In this document: positions 48,011 through 61,000 of the stretch, in pieces
Numbering within the stretch: the stretch's first letter is position 1
Layout: every line of letters starts with the position of its first letter
Source of the DNA: Rhexocercosporidium sp. MPI-PUGE-AT-0058
Lineage: Eukaryota; Ascomycota; Leotiomycetes; Helotiales
Direction: 5' to 3'
Assembly: GCA_020746875.1 (NCBI GenBank)
Contig: JAGTJL010000041.1
Location: 83,763-147,762 of the forward strand
Length of the DNA stretch: 64,000 nucleotides
The notes under the pieces: generated by a model
What the model was told of the DNA's origin: nothing
The model's database searches: none
What the model saw: the letters and a program-made list of their open reading frames with translations, nothing else
Program-made: the position numbers and the translations under genes

Positions 48011-48948
48011 TCATCTGTATACTGGGGGAAAGTACCAAACTGCAATGCCTGCAGAGTTTACACTAAGATCTACGGTGCCAGTCCTAGCTCCAACGTTATT
48101 CTGAAAATTTTAGCAACGTGAATAAGATAGATTTAAGGCTGCTTTGATCTAGGATTCCATTTTACTCTACCTAAATCATACTTATTAATAAAGCCACTTA
48201 AGATTACCTCAATGCAGCTGGATGTTTCGTCCCCACAAATTTACGTTGGAGCCGGGGGAAGTGACGTAAGTAAATGTCCCGTGGGGCAAGCAAAAGCTAA
48301 CTTACGTGCCTTAGGTGGTGATTATTGGCGGGAAACCCTCAGTAGACTCAACCAACATACTCTCATACTTAAAATATAATAATTTGGTACGAAGGCTTAC
48401 GTAGTACTCGATTGTTTCAGTGGGCTGAGACTGTGGACCTCTGTCTCCTCGTGGATAAACTTCCCAAGTCAGGGGGCGCAAATCAATCTACACCGCACTC
48501 ATTTCAAGATATATTCTGAGTTGCTTATTCGCAGCTAAGGTACAGAACTCAAACTTTACAGGACCAATGAACCCGCTCTTATGAAGCGCGACTTAGTGCG
48601 TGGAAGGTTTACTTGCGACGGGATAATCTTCGAATTTTATTATGTGAATAGCAGTATTCGCTGAATAGGGACAGAGTGCTTCCAGATCTTGGTCCAGAAA
48701 ACCGCGGACGAAAGCCATCTTTTAATTCCAACGGTGCCTTTACCGATGAAAAACTCATGTGAAGACTGTCAAGCTGGAACTCGAAAAATACCCTCCCTAA
48801 ATTTATATCTTCAACAAAAGTCATCGCTCCTAGTGGAATCTTTAAATTTCAAACATACATTTATCACCAAGCAACTTTACTACTATACAGTACGATATGC
48901 ACCCCTTATCCTAACGGTAAAGGTATTTAAGTGTGATTATTAGTCAAG

Positions 48949-49013
48949 ATGAAGTTCACGTACTTTTGTCTATAGCAACTTGTCTTGTTACAGTATCCCT
49001 GGCAAATCTTTAA
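48949..49013 (+). pseudogene. possible relic of a second secreted protein
   Basis: From ATG at 48,949 the first frame reads MKFTYFCL* and stops. Shifting one base at about 48,967 gives SIATCLVTVSLANL followed by a stop. Together the two pieces look like a fungal signal peptide broken by a single-base change. The downstream sequence has no sustained frame that I can follow. It could be chance. It lies 1.1 kb upstream of the intact gene on the opposite strand. Confidence 0.3.
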
Positions 49014-49560
49014 AGTATCTTCAACGTTGGACAAAAGGGTAAAAAGGTAATGTGATACGAGAACCTTAATAAGATGAAATGAGTAAACCGCCAGGGTGGA
49101 CCCTATTCGTATAACGTCTCCTGGGTTTCTGCACATTCATCCTCTCTAGAAAAGTACTTCCCGAGGAGTGACCCATAGAACGAATGTACCGGACCTGCCG
49201 GTCTCGTTCTACCGCAGGGGTGAGGTAGCACGTGTTGAGGCTAAGAGGGAATTGATACGGTGACTCGGTGTGTCATACGGGGAACGGGGAGGCTAAACTT
49301 TAAAAGTATACAGAATCTCGTAGCTTTCGGCTCTTAGAATTTGAAATAATTCAGTTACCACTAGAAACTAAAGGAGAAATTACGAAAAAATATTATAAGA
49401 GATTATGAGGGGAAAATAGTCCATACGAAGAGAGACTACGAGGAAAGCGAGAAAAGTGCTTAGAAAAAAAAAAGGAGAGACACACGAGAGCCAAGGAACA
49501 CGTAAGGTATCTCTTCGTCCGCTGAGACATTGCCATACTAGCAGGGAGTTAAACGATAAG

Positions 49561-50199
49561 ATATTATTCGCCAGATAATCAGGCCTACTAAATATATGAA
49601 TCGATTAGTTCCTACTTCGCTTATATAACTCTTATTGCCATTATGCTTTTATAATCTTTCTTCTATATATACACGTCTTCTTGAATTTTTTTCCGGAAGT
49701 CTTTTTCTTTTAAATATAATATACGTTTGAAGACTTGCTTTTAGTAGTACTACGTGTCTAAAAGCACTTACTATAGTATCGCGCAAACTATAGTTTTATT
49801 ATAATTAATTTCAATGCTATAATTAGAAGAAGTAAGAGTATGTCAGGAATGGAATCTAGTATAAGGAGGGTCGGGGGTTTTACGGAAGGTTTGTAGGCTT
49901 AGCACAGATCACGTGTTAATATCTTTATTTATTTACTTTAGAAGGAAGTAAAAAGGATTTAAAAAGCTAGAGATTAGTTTAAATTATAGTTGATATATTT
50001 TAAACGTTTCGAATAGTAATTCTTTATTATTTAAACCTTATATTTTAATCTCTTTATTTATACGGAGATAGTTCGTTACTTATTCGAAGCTTTTACGAAA
50101 TAATTATAATAGCTAAAAATAAAAAGAAGACAGCTTTAGCGGCAAAAGGGATATTACGATTACTCTTACTTTATTCTATTAATTAATTATTAAACACCC
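49561..50199. other. transition back to RIP-mutated DNA
   Basis: AT content rises from about 49,560. No gene recognised. A short GC-richer patch lies at 49,840-49,910. Confidence 0.45.
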
Positions 50200-51120
50200 T
50201 TCGAAATAACTTTAAAAATAATTCGCTTACGCGTAATAAGCAGTTTTAGCGCTTTAACGGAAGTTTAAAAGGTCTTATAAATAACGATAAAAGGAGCTCA
50301 GATGTCGAGAAAGCTATTAAACTTAAGCGACGACGAATCTTAGAAATTTAAACATAAATTAAGCGGAAAAAAGAAGAAAAAGCAGTTCGGAACCGAATTA
50401 AAGAGTTAGAAAAAGTAATGTGGGAGCGAGAGGACTTAAAAAGAAAGCTAGCGAATATAATATAAAAGAAATAAAAAGAAAAAGAAAAAGAAAGCAAAGG
50501 ATATATAAATAAAGGAAAGCGTCGACGCGTGAATACGGCCGGGGACCGCTATTATAACGAACTTATAGGACTTCTTTAAGATAACTTTAATATACGCCTA
50601 ATATTATATTAATAAATCCCAAAAATACGAGAGCTTTCGATATATAAGGGCAAAAGCGCTAAAAAAGCTTAATCTTTTATTTAAAGTATTAAACAGAAAT
50701 TCCGTTAAAATAAAAAAATAATATATATTACAGATAAAGATAAGATTAACGAGTGCGTTTTTGCTTTCGATAAGAAGATAAAACGGAAGTAAACCGAGTT
50801 CAAATCGAAAGCTAAGATAAATTTACTTACTTAAGATAAGTTTAAATAATAAATATTAAACTTAATTATAAACCTTAGAAATCGAGAGCTTACGGTACTT
50901 AATTAGTATAAGAACGCTTAATAGCGCGAGAACGAGTCGGTAAATAATTTCATATCTTTTCTTAATAACTTAAAGTAATAATTAAAGATTAAAAACGATA
51001 TAGCGAAACGACGGACTTTTTACGCCAAACTAAAGCCTAAATTAAAGAAAGAAATTATTAAACTTAATATTATTGAAATTATTAACACTTATCCATTATT
51101 ATTAAATGAATCTAATATAA
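50200..51120 (+). pseudogene. gypsy-type gag relic
   Basis: The plus strand, with many RIP stops, reads as a Gag. A Lys/Glu-rich coiled-coil part comes first (RIKELEKVMWEREDLKRKLA, about 50,395-50,455). It is followed by a capsid-like domain at about 50,640-51,090: SFI*SIK*KFR, DKINECVFAFDKKIKRK, then NRELTVLN and NNFISFLNNLK. This order and spacing match fungal Ty3/gypsy Gag. No protease or RT follows. The next recognisable sequence is the helicase relic, so this Gag is truncated or belongs to an interrupted element. LTRs not found. Confidence 0.65.
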
Positions 51121-52701
51121 GATTCATTTAATTCCCTATACAACTTATTAGCGTGGATTTGCCGAGGTCATAAGATTTATTTAATTAAATTTATTTATTA
51201 AGGTTACGTCTAAATAAGCTCGGGTAAGGCTTAAATTCGAGTATGAGTTGGCCTCAGTATATGCGACACTAGCCTCGTCGAAACTTCCACTAAAACCCTA
51301 TTATTAAGTAAGTTTTGCGAGAAAATAATAGTTATCGTCGATTTTTAATAAGAGAAGTAAATATATAAGCTAAGTTAATTAAAATATAATTCCTAAGTAT
51401 AAAGTGAATATAAAAGTATAAAAGTATAAAAGCGGAGATTATAGCCAGTTATACTATATATAAGTTCGGATTATAGGTATCGAACGCGTAAGGGTAGTAA
51501 GACGCGTAAAGAGAATAAGAAAAAGGGAGATATTATTTAAATAATTTAAAGAAAGAGTTAAGTTATAGATTTATTTATTTATTTATTAGTATTTAAAGTA
51601 ATAATATATATTATATATTAATATGCCGTATTACCCAGCCAGATTTCCTATTATTTAAGCGGTTTTAATGGCTATAATATAATTAAAAAAGCATAAGAGC
51701 GGATTTTAAAAGAAGTAAACTAAATTAAAGGGTTGATTTTATGTCGAGTAGAGTTAAATAAGTTATTAATCCCCGTTAGTTTAACCTAGCTTCTAATTCC
51801 CGAATTAAGAAAACCTAAAACAAATGGAAAAGGGTGCTTATTTGCCCCGTGTTATTATATTAATTGTTAATATTAAGCTATTTAAAAACATTTCAAAGAA
51901 TAGCACGATTAAGTAAATAAGAGAAAGAGAGGGCGTTAATATGCCGGCTAAGAGGTATAAGTAATATTATGGATTTTAGTTTATTATTAGTAGTTTTTCC
52001 TTAAAGGTTTCGGTTCCGCATTTTTTAAGGTTTAAGTAAAGGGATTTAGCCCCGTTATGCCGTCAGGAGACGTCGATTTAAAGGCTATTAAGAAACGGTT
52101 AAATTAAAAGATATAATAAGCCGACGAGGAGCAGCGTCGTTAAATTAATAAGCTAAAGGAATCCTAGGAGTTAAATCTATAGTTATATTATATAAGTTAG
52201 GTTAAGCATTCCGAAGGGTATAACCGGGAAGAATTATAAGTATTAATTGCCCCTGTTAAGGAGGACGAGCCAGAGTTAAAAGTATTATATTAAGCATTTA
52301 ATTAATTAGTTTAAGACGTATAATATTATTATATTCGGTAAGTAGTAGGGCTAGAGGCATTATTTAAAATAAATAAAAAGGAGGTAAATAAAGAAGTCTA
52401 AATGCCGTTTAATAATTAAATAGACATTACTATCGTCGTGCGGTATATAGAGGTTTATAAATAATTAATGTGTTATATATTTCGGTCGAAAGGTATTAAG
52501 CCTAAGAAGCGGCCGGGATTTGAGTTAACGAAGAGGTAATAGATAGCTATTGACGACGTATAAATAAATGTTAAGGAATTCGTATAATAAAAAAAAGACT
52601 AAGAGGGGGATTTAAGAAAAAAGGAAGAAGAGGAATTAAATAAGGAAATTAAGTAAATAGGCCAAATCTAGCGGCAGATTTTATAATTATGAATTACGTT
52701 A

Positions 52702-54534
52702 ACGTCTCACCCCTGCTTTTAGCCCACCCCTACATTTGGCCCACCTCGCTTAGTTCACCGCTTTTTATACTTATTAACTTAAATACTTAATTACTTTTTT
52801 ATTCTTTAATCGATTCTTTTTAAATTTAGGATTCGTATTATTTTCATTATAAAGCTTAAATATACTAAGTACGACGTTATATATACTCTTAAAGAAGTTA
52901 CAAATAACAAGTCATTACGAAAAGCATATCTAAAGTAAAGTATTCCAAGGTCAATACTCCGCTATTATAATAAGACGACTTAACTACGTAAAAAGGCCTT
53001 TAATCACTTGTAAAAGCTACTTACGGTAATAAAGAATCGATTAACTAATTAGATTTTAACTCAGGAGTCTCTTAGTTATAAAGTTACGTATATATAAATT
53101 AAGGTATTTAAAAAGAGACTTTTGGCGCTTTAAGGAAACTACTTACTACTAGGAAAACACTAGATAATACGGTTTTTAACACGCAATCTTATTCTAAAGA
53201 CTAAGAAGCAAATTTACGTTAATTTTATACGTATTAATACCGCTTATTCTGAAGTTATTAAGCCGTAGTTTTAAAAATTAAAGATTCCGGCTATTAAGAC
53301 TATTTTAGTTTATTAACAATAGAATATAAACGAGACTAGTATTATAGAAGGCTATAATCTTAACGAATATATTATAAAAAGCGTTAAAAGCCGCAAGATT
53401 TAAAGAAAACAGCCAGGTTTACGTGCTTAAACGACAATTATTAAATATATCTTTACTACGGGGGTCTCTACACAACCTCTTATAATTTATAAGGGAAAAT
53501 TAATGTAACAATAGTAGTTTCCGTCTTAATTAAACGTATTCAACAACTGGAACTTCACTATAACCGATAATAAGTAAACAACCGACGATACGGCTCTTAA
53601 ATAGCTAGTGAAGGTATTTATTCCTCAAACGGATTTACGTAATCATTTAATAAAACTTCTTATTTTAAACGGTCACGGGAGCTATAAAACTACGGAATTC
53701 CTTTAAAAATGCCTTAAATACAATATATACCTTTTATTCTTACCCGCATATACGTCACACGTTTTATAACCTTTAGATTTAACGGTTTTCTCTATTTTAA
53801 AGCGTGCTTACCGAAAAGAACTATAAAAGTTGAGTTCTTTAATTAACTTTACTTTAATTAACAAACGCAACTTCCTTATTTGCTATTAAAAAGCCCGTTA
53901 AGAAAGTATTACCCCTTTTAATATCAAGGCGGGGTAGAGAATTACGGGATTATAACTAATATTTATAGCCAAGCTTTTAATAAGCCTTTTATTACTAGAA
54001 AATAATAATAACTCGACAAATACATCTCTTTTAAAGCTTTAAGAGCTGCTAATACTACCTCCGGAGGTATTTAATACTTTAATTAAGGTTTAAACTCTAA
54101 AGGCCAAGAAAGATTTATACGTATAAATTCGTACTTTAGCTAGCGAATTATATAATTAACTTTTAACATAACGTTTGCTTTTTAAAAAAGTTATAAAAGG
54201 AATTAATAAAAAAGACTACGAATTAGGAAAGGCAAATATAAGAATTAAAGAGTTAAAAGAGAGATTAAAGCAATTAAAGCTAAAGAAAAAGCGAAAGGTC
54301 CGAATTAATCTAAATTCTAAGTTCGCCATAACACGTGTTATTAAGGAGGCTTAAATCGCAGCTAAAGAACGTTAAATTAAGTCTCTAGAACTAAAATTAA
54401 GAGGAGAATTAGACTTTATAATATCTTATATATAAGTTAACGGAATATAAAGTTATTAGGTATTAAATGTCAAGTATTAAAATTACGCGAGGTGGGCCAA
54501 ATGTAAGGGTGGGCCAAAAGCAGGGGTGAGACGT
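52702..54534 (+). mobile_element. complete Fot1/pogo transposon with 48-bp TIRs
   Basis: 1,833 bp with TIRs of about 48 bp (two mismatches) starting ACGTCTCACCCC, flanked by TA at 52,700-52,701 and 54,535-54,536. Each TIR contains a repeated GGCCCACC word. The element is inserted in the helicase relic, whose frame resumes on both sides. Its 3' part is homologous to the fragment at 46,240-46,690. Confidence 0.95.
52880..54360 (+). pseudogene. Fot1/pogo transposase (DDE_1 type, RIP-degraded)
   Basis: The plus strand shows a CENP-B-like N-terminal region, then the DDE_1 catalytic core. NINETSIIEGY near 53,325-53,360 stands for the N-I-D-E-T-G motif. LNGHGSYKTTEFL near 53,667-53,705 holds the second catalytic region, with Asp as Asn. 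LFLPAYTSHVL*PLDLTVFS near 53,730-53,790 follows, then AYRKEL*KLSSLI. The C-terminus is the Lys-rich tail KQLKLKKKRKVR near 54,270-54,305, with IKEA*IAAKER. Several TAA codons replace CAA/TGG. The enzyme would cut at the TIRs and insert at TA. Confidence 0.88.
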
Positions 54535-57500
54535 TATTAAACTAATTATTACAAAACGACAAGTATAAGAGTGTATTAATTAATAAGTTAGCCATTTTAA
54601 AAATATAAGAAAACGATAAGTAATTAAATCCCGAGGATTATACGCCCAAATATTCGGCCGTAATTAAATTGGCCCGGTTAATAGTAGTTCAAGAGGCGTA
54701 CGAGCGGCGACGAGAGGCCATTATATAATACTAAAAGCGTAATTTAAGTCCAGAGGTAGCTAAAGAGAAAGCGTTAAGTTATTACGTTTTAACTTAGGGT
54801 TTAGTTCGTTCGTTCATAATTATGGCCTATAATAGTAAAGATCTTAAGCCTATATAGTAGTTATATTATAGTCGGTCGTACAGTTTTAAAATTCGGTATA
54901 TTATTACTGCTAAAGGGAAGATTTAATAGATTAAGAATAATATTTTATATTTTAAGATTCGGTTTAATATAACTTAATTCCGGGGTATAATTTATAAGTT
55001 AGTTAAGGAGGCAAGAGAGGAGTTATTTAAGAAGTTAATAATAGTTATAATAAGTAAAAATAAAGAAGTAAATATAAAGTAAGTATTATTGATTTATTAG
55101 GATAGAGTAGTAGATTAGCCGTCTGAGACCCGGGTAAGGTAGTCGTTTTTAAACGACAAACGGAATTAATTCATAATATATAAATAATAGTGGTTATATA
55201 AAAAGATGTATAAGAAAGAGTAATTAAAAGGGCAGTTTATAAACAGTGCGGGGAGGTTAAAAAAGGAAGCTATAGCCGCGTATTAGCGCCACGTAAAATA
55301 GTTTTAGGAATTATTATAAGTTTTAATGTATTTATACGGTGGTTAGCCAGCTAAAGCACCGGAGTTATTAGGAATACGGTAGAAGAACACGGCATATAGT
55401 AGCGTACGAAACATTTTCATTAAAAAGGGTTTAGTTACGTTTATAGCTACGTATTATAAAGGTTATTAAAATAATAAAAATATTAAAATCGTATACCGGT
55501 ATTTACTAAAAGAGGTTAAGGAGTTATTAATATATTATTTATAATTAATATTGCCGTTTTAAGAAAAGTTATAATTTTAAGTAATAAGGAAACCGAGTAA
55601 TAGTCTATTTTTATAAGGATATAGCTAAAAGAAGGAGCACTAGTAGTAGACGGGCCTAAAGCGGAAGCAGTAGGATTTTAAAGAAAATAATAACGTTTTT
55701 AAAAAGTAAAAAAAAAATGATTAAGAAGAAGAAGGAGAGGGCGAGGACTAAATAAGTTAAAAGAAGTTATTAGCTTAACGGCAATCCCGTTCGTAAACGT
55801 CGGAACGAGCCCGGAAGATTTTAAAGGAAGTCGGGTTAAAATTAATAAGTATAAATAAGTTTAATATTATAAGTTATCGCTAAATTGCTATTGCTATATT
55901 ACGCCGGTATTATTGCGAAAACTGATTTGAGAAGGAAAAGACGAAGTTAAAAAAGGGTAATAAATAGAATAAAGACAATGTGAATAAGGACGACTTATGG
56001 GATTTATAAGCTAGTCACAAAACTTATATTATAAGTATGATTTACGCTTAGGAGTTAATAAAAGGTAATAATTCTATTATTAATTACCGTGAGAAGTTCT
56101 GACGAGTGAGCTACGTATGGTATTGTTTTTTGGGGTTTCCGTCGGCATATTAAGGTATTAGCATAAGTAGGAGAGCCAAAAGGAAGCGGCAGGTGTATAA
56201 GGGCGAGATATAAGACGTATAATTGGCCCGGTGGAAGCAATTATAGGGTGTTGATATTTATGCCGAGTTGGAGAAGATATTAAGAAGTAAGGCACGGTTT
56301 TATAATTTATAAAAGCCCGTATTGCAAGCTATTATAAAGCACTAGAGCCCCATTTTAGGCGTAATGGCGACAAGAGTTAGAAAGATATTATTATTTTAGT
56401 TACTAACGAAAAATATATATTCCGGTATTATTATTATTATTAACTTATTAGTTTTATTATAAGAGTATATAGTAAAACGATATTAATAATTAAGTATTTT
56501 ATATATAAAATGGAATCCCCGGTAATATTATTCCCCTAGCTAGATTATTATTGTTACCCCAGAGTCAGCGATTAGTAAGATATTTAAGACGTTTTTAAAC
56601 CGGTTATAAAAGTTATATTAATTAAACCGGTTTATATTTAATAAATATCATACGGTTTTAAATAGTACCCCCGAATTCCGTCTAAAAATGAGGCGATTAA
56701 GCGAGTTAGTAAAAAGGGGGGTGTAAATAGTTTATTTAACGGCGATATTACTATTATATATTAAGCTAGAATTCATAAATATTATAAAGATTTAAGCCGA
56801 CAATATCCATATATTTCAATTATTTATTAATTATCTTAATATTACGTATTCCGCGGTTAAATATAAGGAGGATGAGCTTAAGAGAGGGGATATTGTAGCC
56901 GTTTATAGATTAGTAAATAAGAAATTAAAAGAATACCTTATTCTAATGAAAATTATTATATATAATAATAATATTATTACTACTTAAGAGGTAAGCCGTG
57001 TATTAGATTATTACGCATATTATTAAGACGTAAGTAATGCCGTAGTTAAAGATAAGATCTGGAAGGCGTAGGAGAGTTCTGATAGACGTGTTATTATTAT
57101 TATTAATATATTTAGTTTAGGCATTAACTGTTTTAATGTTTAAGTAATAATTTATATAAGGCCTATTTATTAAATGCGGAATTATAGTTAAGAAAGTGGA
57201 CGAGGCAGGCGGGATAGGAATAAAAGTGAAGCTATTATTTTAATATTCATTAGAAAATAAGAAGCATTACAAAAGGCATATAAGTAAGCACGGCGGCGGC
57301 CTGTTAAGTTTTATGTTTTTATGACGGCTAAAGAAAAGCAACGGATTAAGTAATAAAAAGTTAAGCGATTTATAAGCAGTGCTAAGTGTCGGCGGGTTTA
57401 TTTAAATTAAGAGATAAATAAGAGGATGGATCGAGCGAGGTGTGAGGACGCGGAGGAGCGTTATAATATGTGCCGGGCAGGTGATATTATAATGGATAAC

Positions 57501-58065
57501 TTAAAAGCGCAGCGACAAGTATATATCCACCGAGAGTAAGAGAAGTAAGACCGGTTTATAAATAATGTTATTAATATATTAATTAATAATATTCTATTTC
57601 CCGAGATTCTTAATAATAAAATTAAAAATAATTATAGTTTATTTCTTAGTTCTCCCTTAAGATATACTTAAAATAATGCCGTGAGTTTTAACTAAGAGTT
57701 TATAGCAAACTAGATTAATTAAAAAGAACGTGTTATATTCTAGTCTTAGTAAAGCCAGCGGCAGTAGCAGCGGGTATAAGTCTAGGCACGGAATCGGCAA
57801 GCAGGTTATAAAGTGTAGGATTTAAAGAATTAATTAGATTAATAGGTTAGGAAGTGCTTGTTATATTACGTTTAAAAGTATATAAGGAATTTAATTAATT
57901 TCCGGCATACGTTTAAAGAGTGCGTCGATTTTAAGTAAGAATTAATTAATGCGGAAGTGTAAATATTATAGCGGATTCTATTTTAAGAATATGTAAGTTA
58001 TTATGATTATGGCGTTATATAATAAGTTTATAATAAACCATAAGCCAAAAAGGGCGTGGTCACTC

Positions 58066-61000
58066 AGCCCTAAACAAATAGGTTATACAATTAAGACTAA
58101 TACTCTGGATATTATAAACGCTACTAATTACAAATATATACTTCTTATTATTCTACCTCGATACGTTAATTTATAATACCTTTTTGAAGTTGAGGACTTC
58201 GTGGTCGATTTCGGGGTGGCTCGCTTAATTTTCCTAATTGAATTTTAAACGTAAAACTTAACCTTTTCCGGAATTTCAGACGGAAAACTAGGCGTTTTCG
58301 AGGCTAGCGTGCCCTACCCCCGCCTAAAATAAGACGTACTTAGACGTCAACCTTTAAAATAACTTACTTAATATAAACTTATAAGATTACAAAAATAATA
58401 TTTACTTTTGCCTAATCTAGTCGAGGCCGCAAGTCAAAATATAACTCTTAAGAAGAGCGGCGCTAAGCTAGAAATGCTAGGAATTGAGTAAAATATTAAT
58501 AAAGGCAACTTATAAACTGAACTATAATATTCTAAAATGTCTTTTAAATAGCTTTTAAGCCGGTCTTAAACCTATAAAATCTAATATAACTTAATAATGA
58601 TTTCCCTCCCACTTATCCCCGTGACGTCTAGTCTTTAATAGGTTATAATAACGGATTTATTTCTTTATAAATTAACAATAAGTTTAAAGAACTCCTTTTA
58701 TTATTAAGTCTATCCCTAGGCTCGGCTTTTATAAATATATTAAAAGTCGAATCTCGCGAATTAAATATATAAGAGCTTATTTAAGAGGAGGAGGATAAAG
58801 ATTTTCAGGATATTAGCGACTTAATATTAAATGCGGACGAATTAAAAGTTGGAAAACTCGCTGTTTAATTAGTTAATTAACTTATTTAATTTTAAAGGTA
58901 TTATTGTGATTATTATGCGCATTTTAATAAAGAATACGCTAATAAGCACGAAGTATATTATGGCTTATAGACTTTCCTTAATAAGTCTTAAGAAGAAGTA
59001 TTATTTAGCTGTCTCGACGTATTAGGTTTAAATTAAATTACACCTTATAACAATAATTTATTTAATTTAATAATAATTATATAAAAGCGTTAAGTCTTTA
59101 ATAAAATCCATCCTAACGATCCCGAGAAAGCCCCGCACACATTTGTCTTTAAGAAAGGGATATATTATTTTAAATAGCCTAAGTAACTTTTAATATTAAT
59201 AATATTACTAGATTTTATCTTAGTCTAAGAGTTATAAGAAGTGACATTTAGTAGAACTTTATATAAATACTAGTTTTCGATCTCTAGTTTAATTTACACT
59301 TAGCGTCCCGGCGCGTTTAGTTTTTCGACGCTTATAGGCATTTTTATTTCGTTTAAAAATTAATTTATAAAATCCTATATTACACGTTAGGGCGGTTAAT
59401 TAGCTTTAAAAATGTCTTGCTTTACTTCCTCTTCCCTAGTCTTTATTAAAAAGGTTAATAAAACAGCCGCCTACTCGATAATGACTTTCAGACGTGGATG
59501 GACTAGGTTCTCCTTTTAGTTATATACCGTTATTATGATAATAGTCAGCTTTAATATTATCCCTCGAGTTATTATTATAAGAAATACAACTCGACTGCCT
59601 ATAAGATTGAAGGCCGGTCCCGAAAGGTAAATACTTTACTTCGTAAATAGTTGATTATATATTTTATTCCGTCAGACTAATTACATACGGTTTAAAAAAC
59701 GATTCAAGAGACTATTAAGTAGCTTAGTTTATAACAATTTAAAGATATAATAATCCTTTTTTATATTAAAAACCTGAAGACGTTAACTAAAGGTATTACC
59801 TAAGAAAGTATAATGACTTATTTATAAAAGTATTAAGAGGAGGCGATTAATACGGCTTACTTATTTACTGACTTTTACTTTAACGTTAATAAAAAGACTT
59901 ATTTATATTAAACTTATTTTTTAATTATTAATATAAGAAACTTATTGCCTTTAGAGATCCTTTTTTAAAAGAAGTATTATTTAAATAATTATTATATTTA
60001 ATGCCGGGATAACGAGAGGCGCGACTTATATAAGCAGACTTTATACTTAACGATTATACTTAAAGATATTACGTTTATAAGAGTTAAATTATATATAAAT
60101 TCGCAGCTTCGTGCCGGGGGTCTTTTATATAGTTAATTTTACGGCAGTATAAAAGAGGTGTTCGCGGCTAAGAGTTAATATTTATTTATTAATATTATCA
60201 TCGAAATACTTGCCTTGGACTTATAGTTATAAAAGACTTGGCAATATATTAAGGCCGGCCTTAGTTATAATTTAATTATACTTATTAAAGTATACCTTTA
60301 CGCAAAAGCTCGGTGTTATTATAAAATTTAGGGGTTAATATAAAAGTTATTTAGAGTCCGAGAGAAACATTAGATTTCGGCAGCCCTTTTTTACGCTATT
60401 AATTGTCGATTTAGAATATTAAATTTATGTTAATAAAAATTTGCTTTTATAAGTAACGAAGTGTTATATTTTACTCATTCAATTACGACGGTATTATTTT
60501 AATATTAGTAAAATATTAATAAGTTCTGTGTCGGGTTCGAGATAATATATAACTTAAGTAAACGCCAATAAGTAACGTAAGAGTATATATGAATTATATT
60601 TATATTTTTTTAATACCTTTGACTTTTTTATAAACACAGGCAATTAAAAAAATTAATTAACTATTAGCGAAATATACAATATACTATTAATAATAATGCC
60701 CTTAATAGCCTTTGCCGTATAAAAGGCCTTAAATTTAAGGTAATTATATCTTAATACGGCTATTTATAATTCTTAGAGAAAGTTAACTAGAAAATTATGA
60801 TTTTTTATGCCCTTTATAAATTATATATGCTCTTTAATAATCCTTTTATATAATAAGCTTATTATATATAATATGGTTAAATTTATAATATTTAGGACGA
60901 CTTTATTTAACTTAATAAAATTTAATAATTAATATAATAATTTAATGAAATTCCTGTGTGTCTTAGATATCTCGAAAATGTTTTATTATAAATATATTTA

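Larger units (their letters stand above)
46691..49560. other. island of unmutated, normal-composition DNA
   Basis: About 2.9 kb with balanced base composition and ordinary CpA/TpG content, between the pogo fragment and RIP-mutated DNA that resumes around 49,560. It holds the secreted cysteine-rich protein gene (47,270-47,851). It also holds a possible signal-peptide relic (48,949), and otherwise no gene that I can support. Open frames such as 46,720-47,001, 48,609-48,824 and 48,689-48,943 lack domains, signal peptides or splice structure. The first 110 bp have a RIP-altered counterpart at 17,450-17,562. Confidence 0.8.
51580..58065 (+). pseudogene. telomere-linked RecQ-like helicase, RIP-degraded
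   Basis: A long plus-strand frame, split at 52,700 by a Fot1 element, reads as the fungal subtelomeric RecQ-type helicase. An up-front conserved domain includes YGGQPAKAPELLGIR at about 55,333-55,377 and the VKELLIYYLQL-type block after it. NYREKF and SYVWYCFLGFPSAY follow near 56,080-56,150. Helicase motif I is GVMATRVRKILLF (56,358-56,397), a Walker A with Gly and Thr lost. Motif II is FNKYHTV (56,635-56,655), standing for DECH. Motif VI is ESGRGRRDR (57,190-57,219). A Cys-containing zinc-type segment, RARCEDAEERYNMC, lies near 57,430-57,475. TAA/TAG codons abound, so it is inactive. RecQ-type enzymes unwind DNA, and this class is typical of fungal chromosome ends. Confidence 0.85.

Noticed and set aside
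48927..49136. Minus-strand 69-codon ORF with several Cys
   Set aside because: No signal peptide at its start and no splice structure. The Cys are in the antisense of the possible relic, so probably chance.
58078..58083. CCCTAA as a telomere repeat
   Set aside because: A single occurrence with no tandem array, so no evidence of a chromosome end inside the window.
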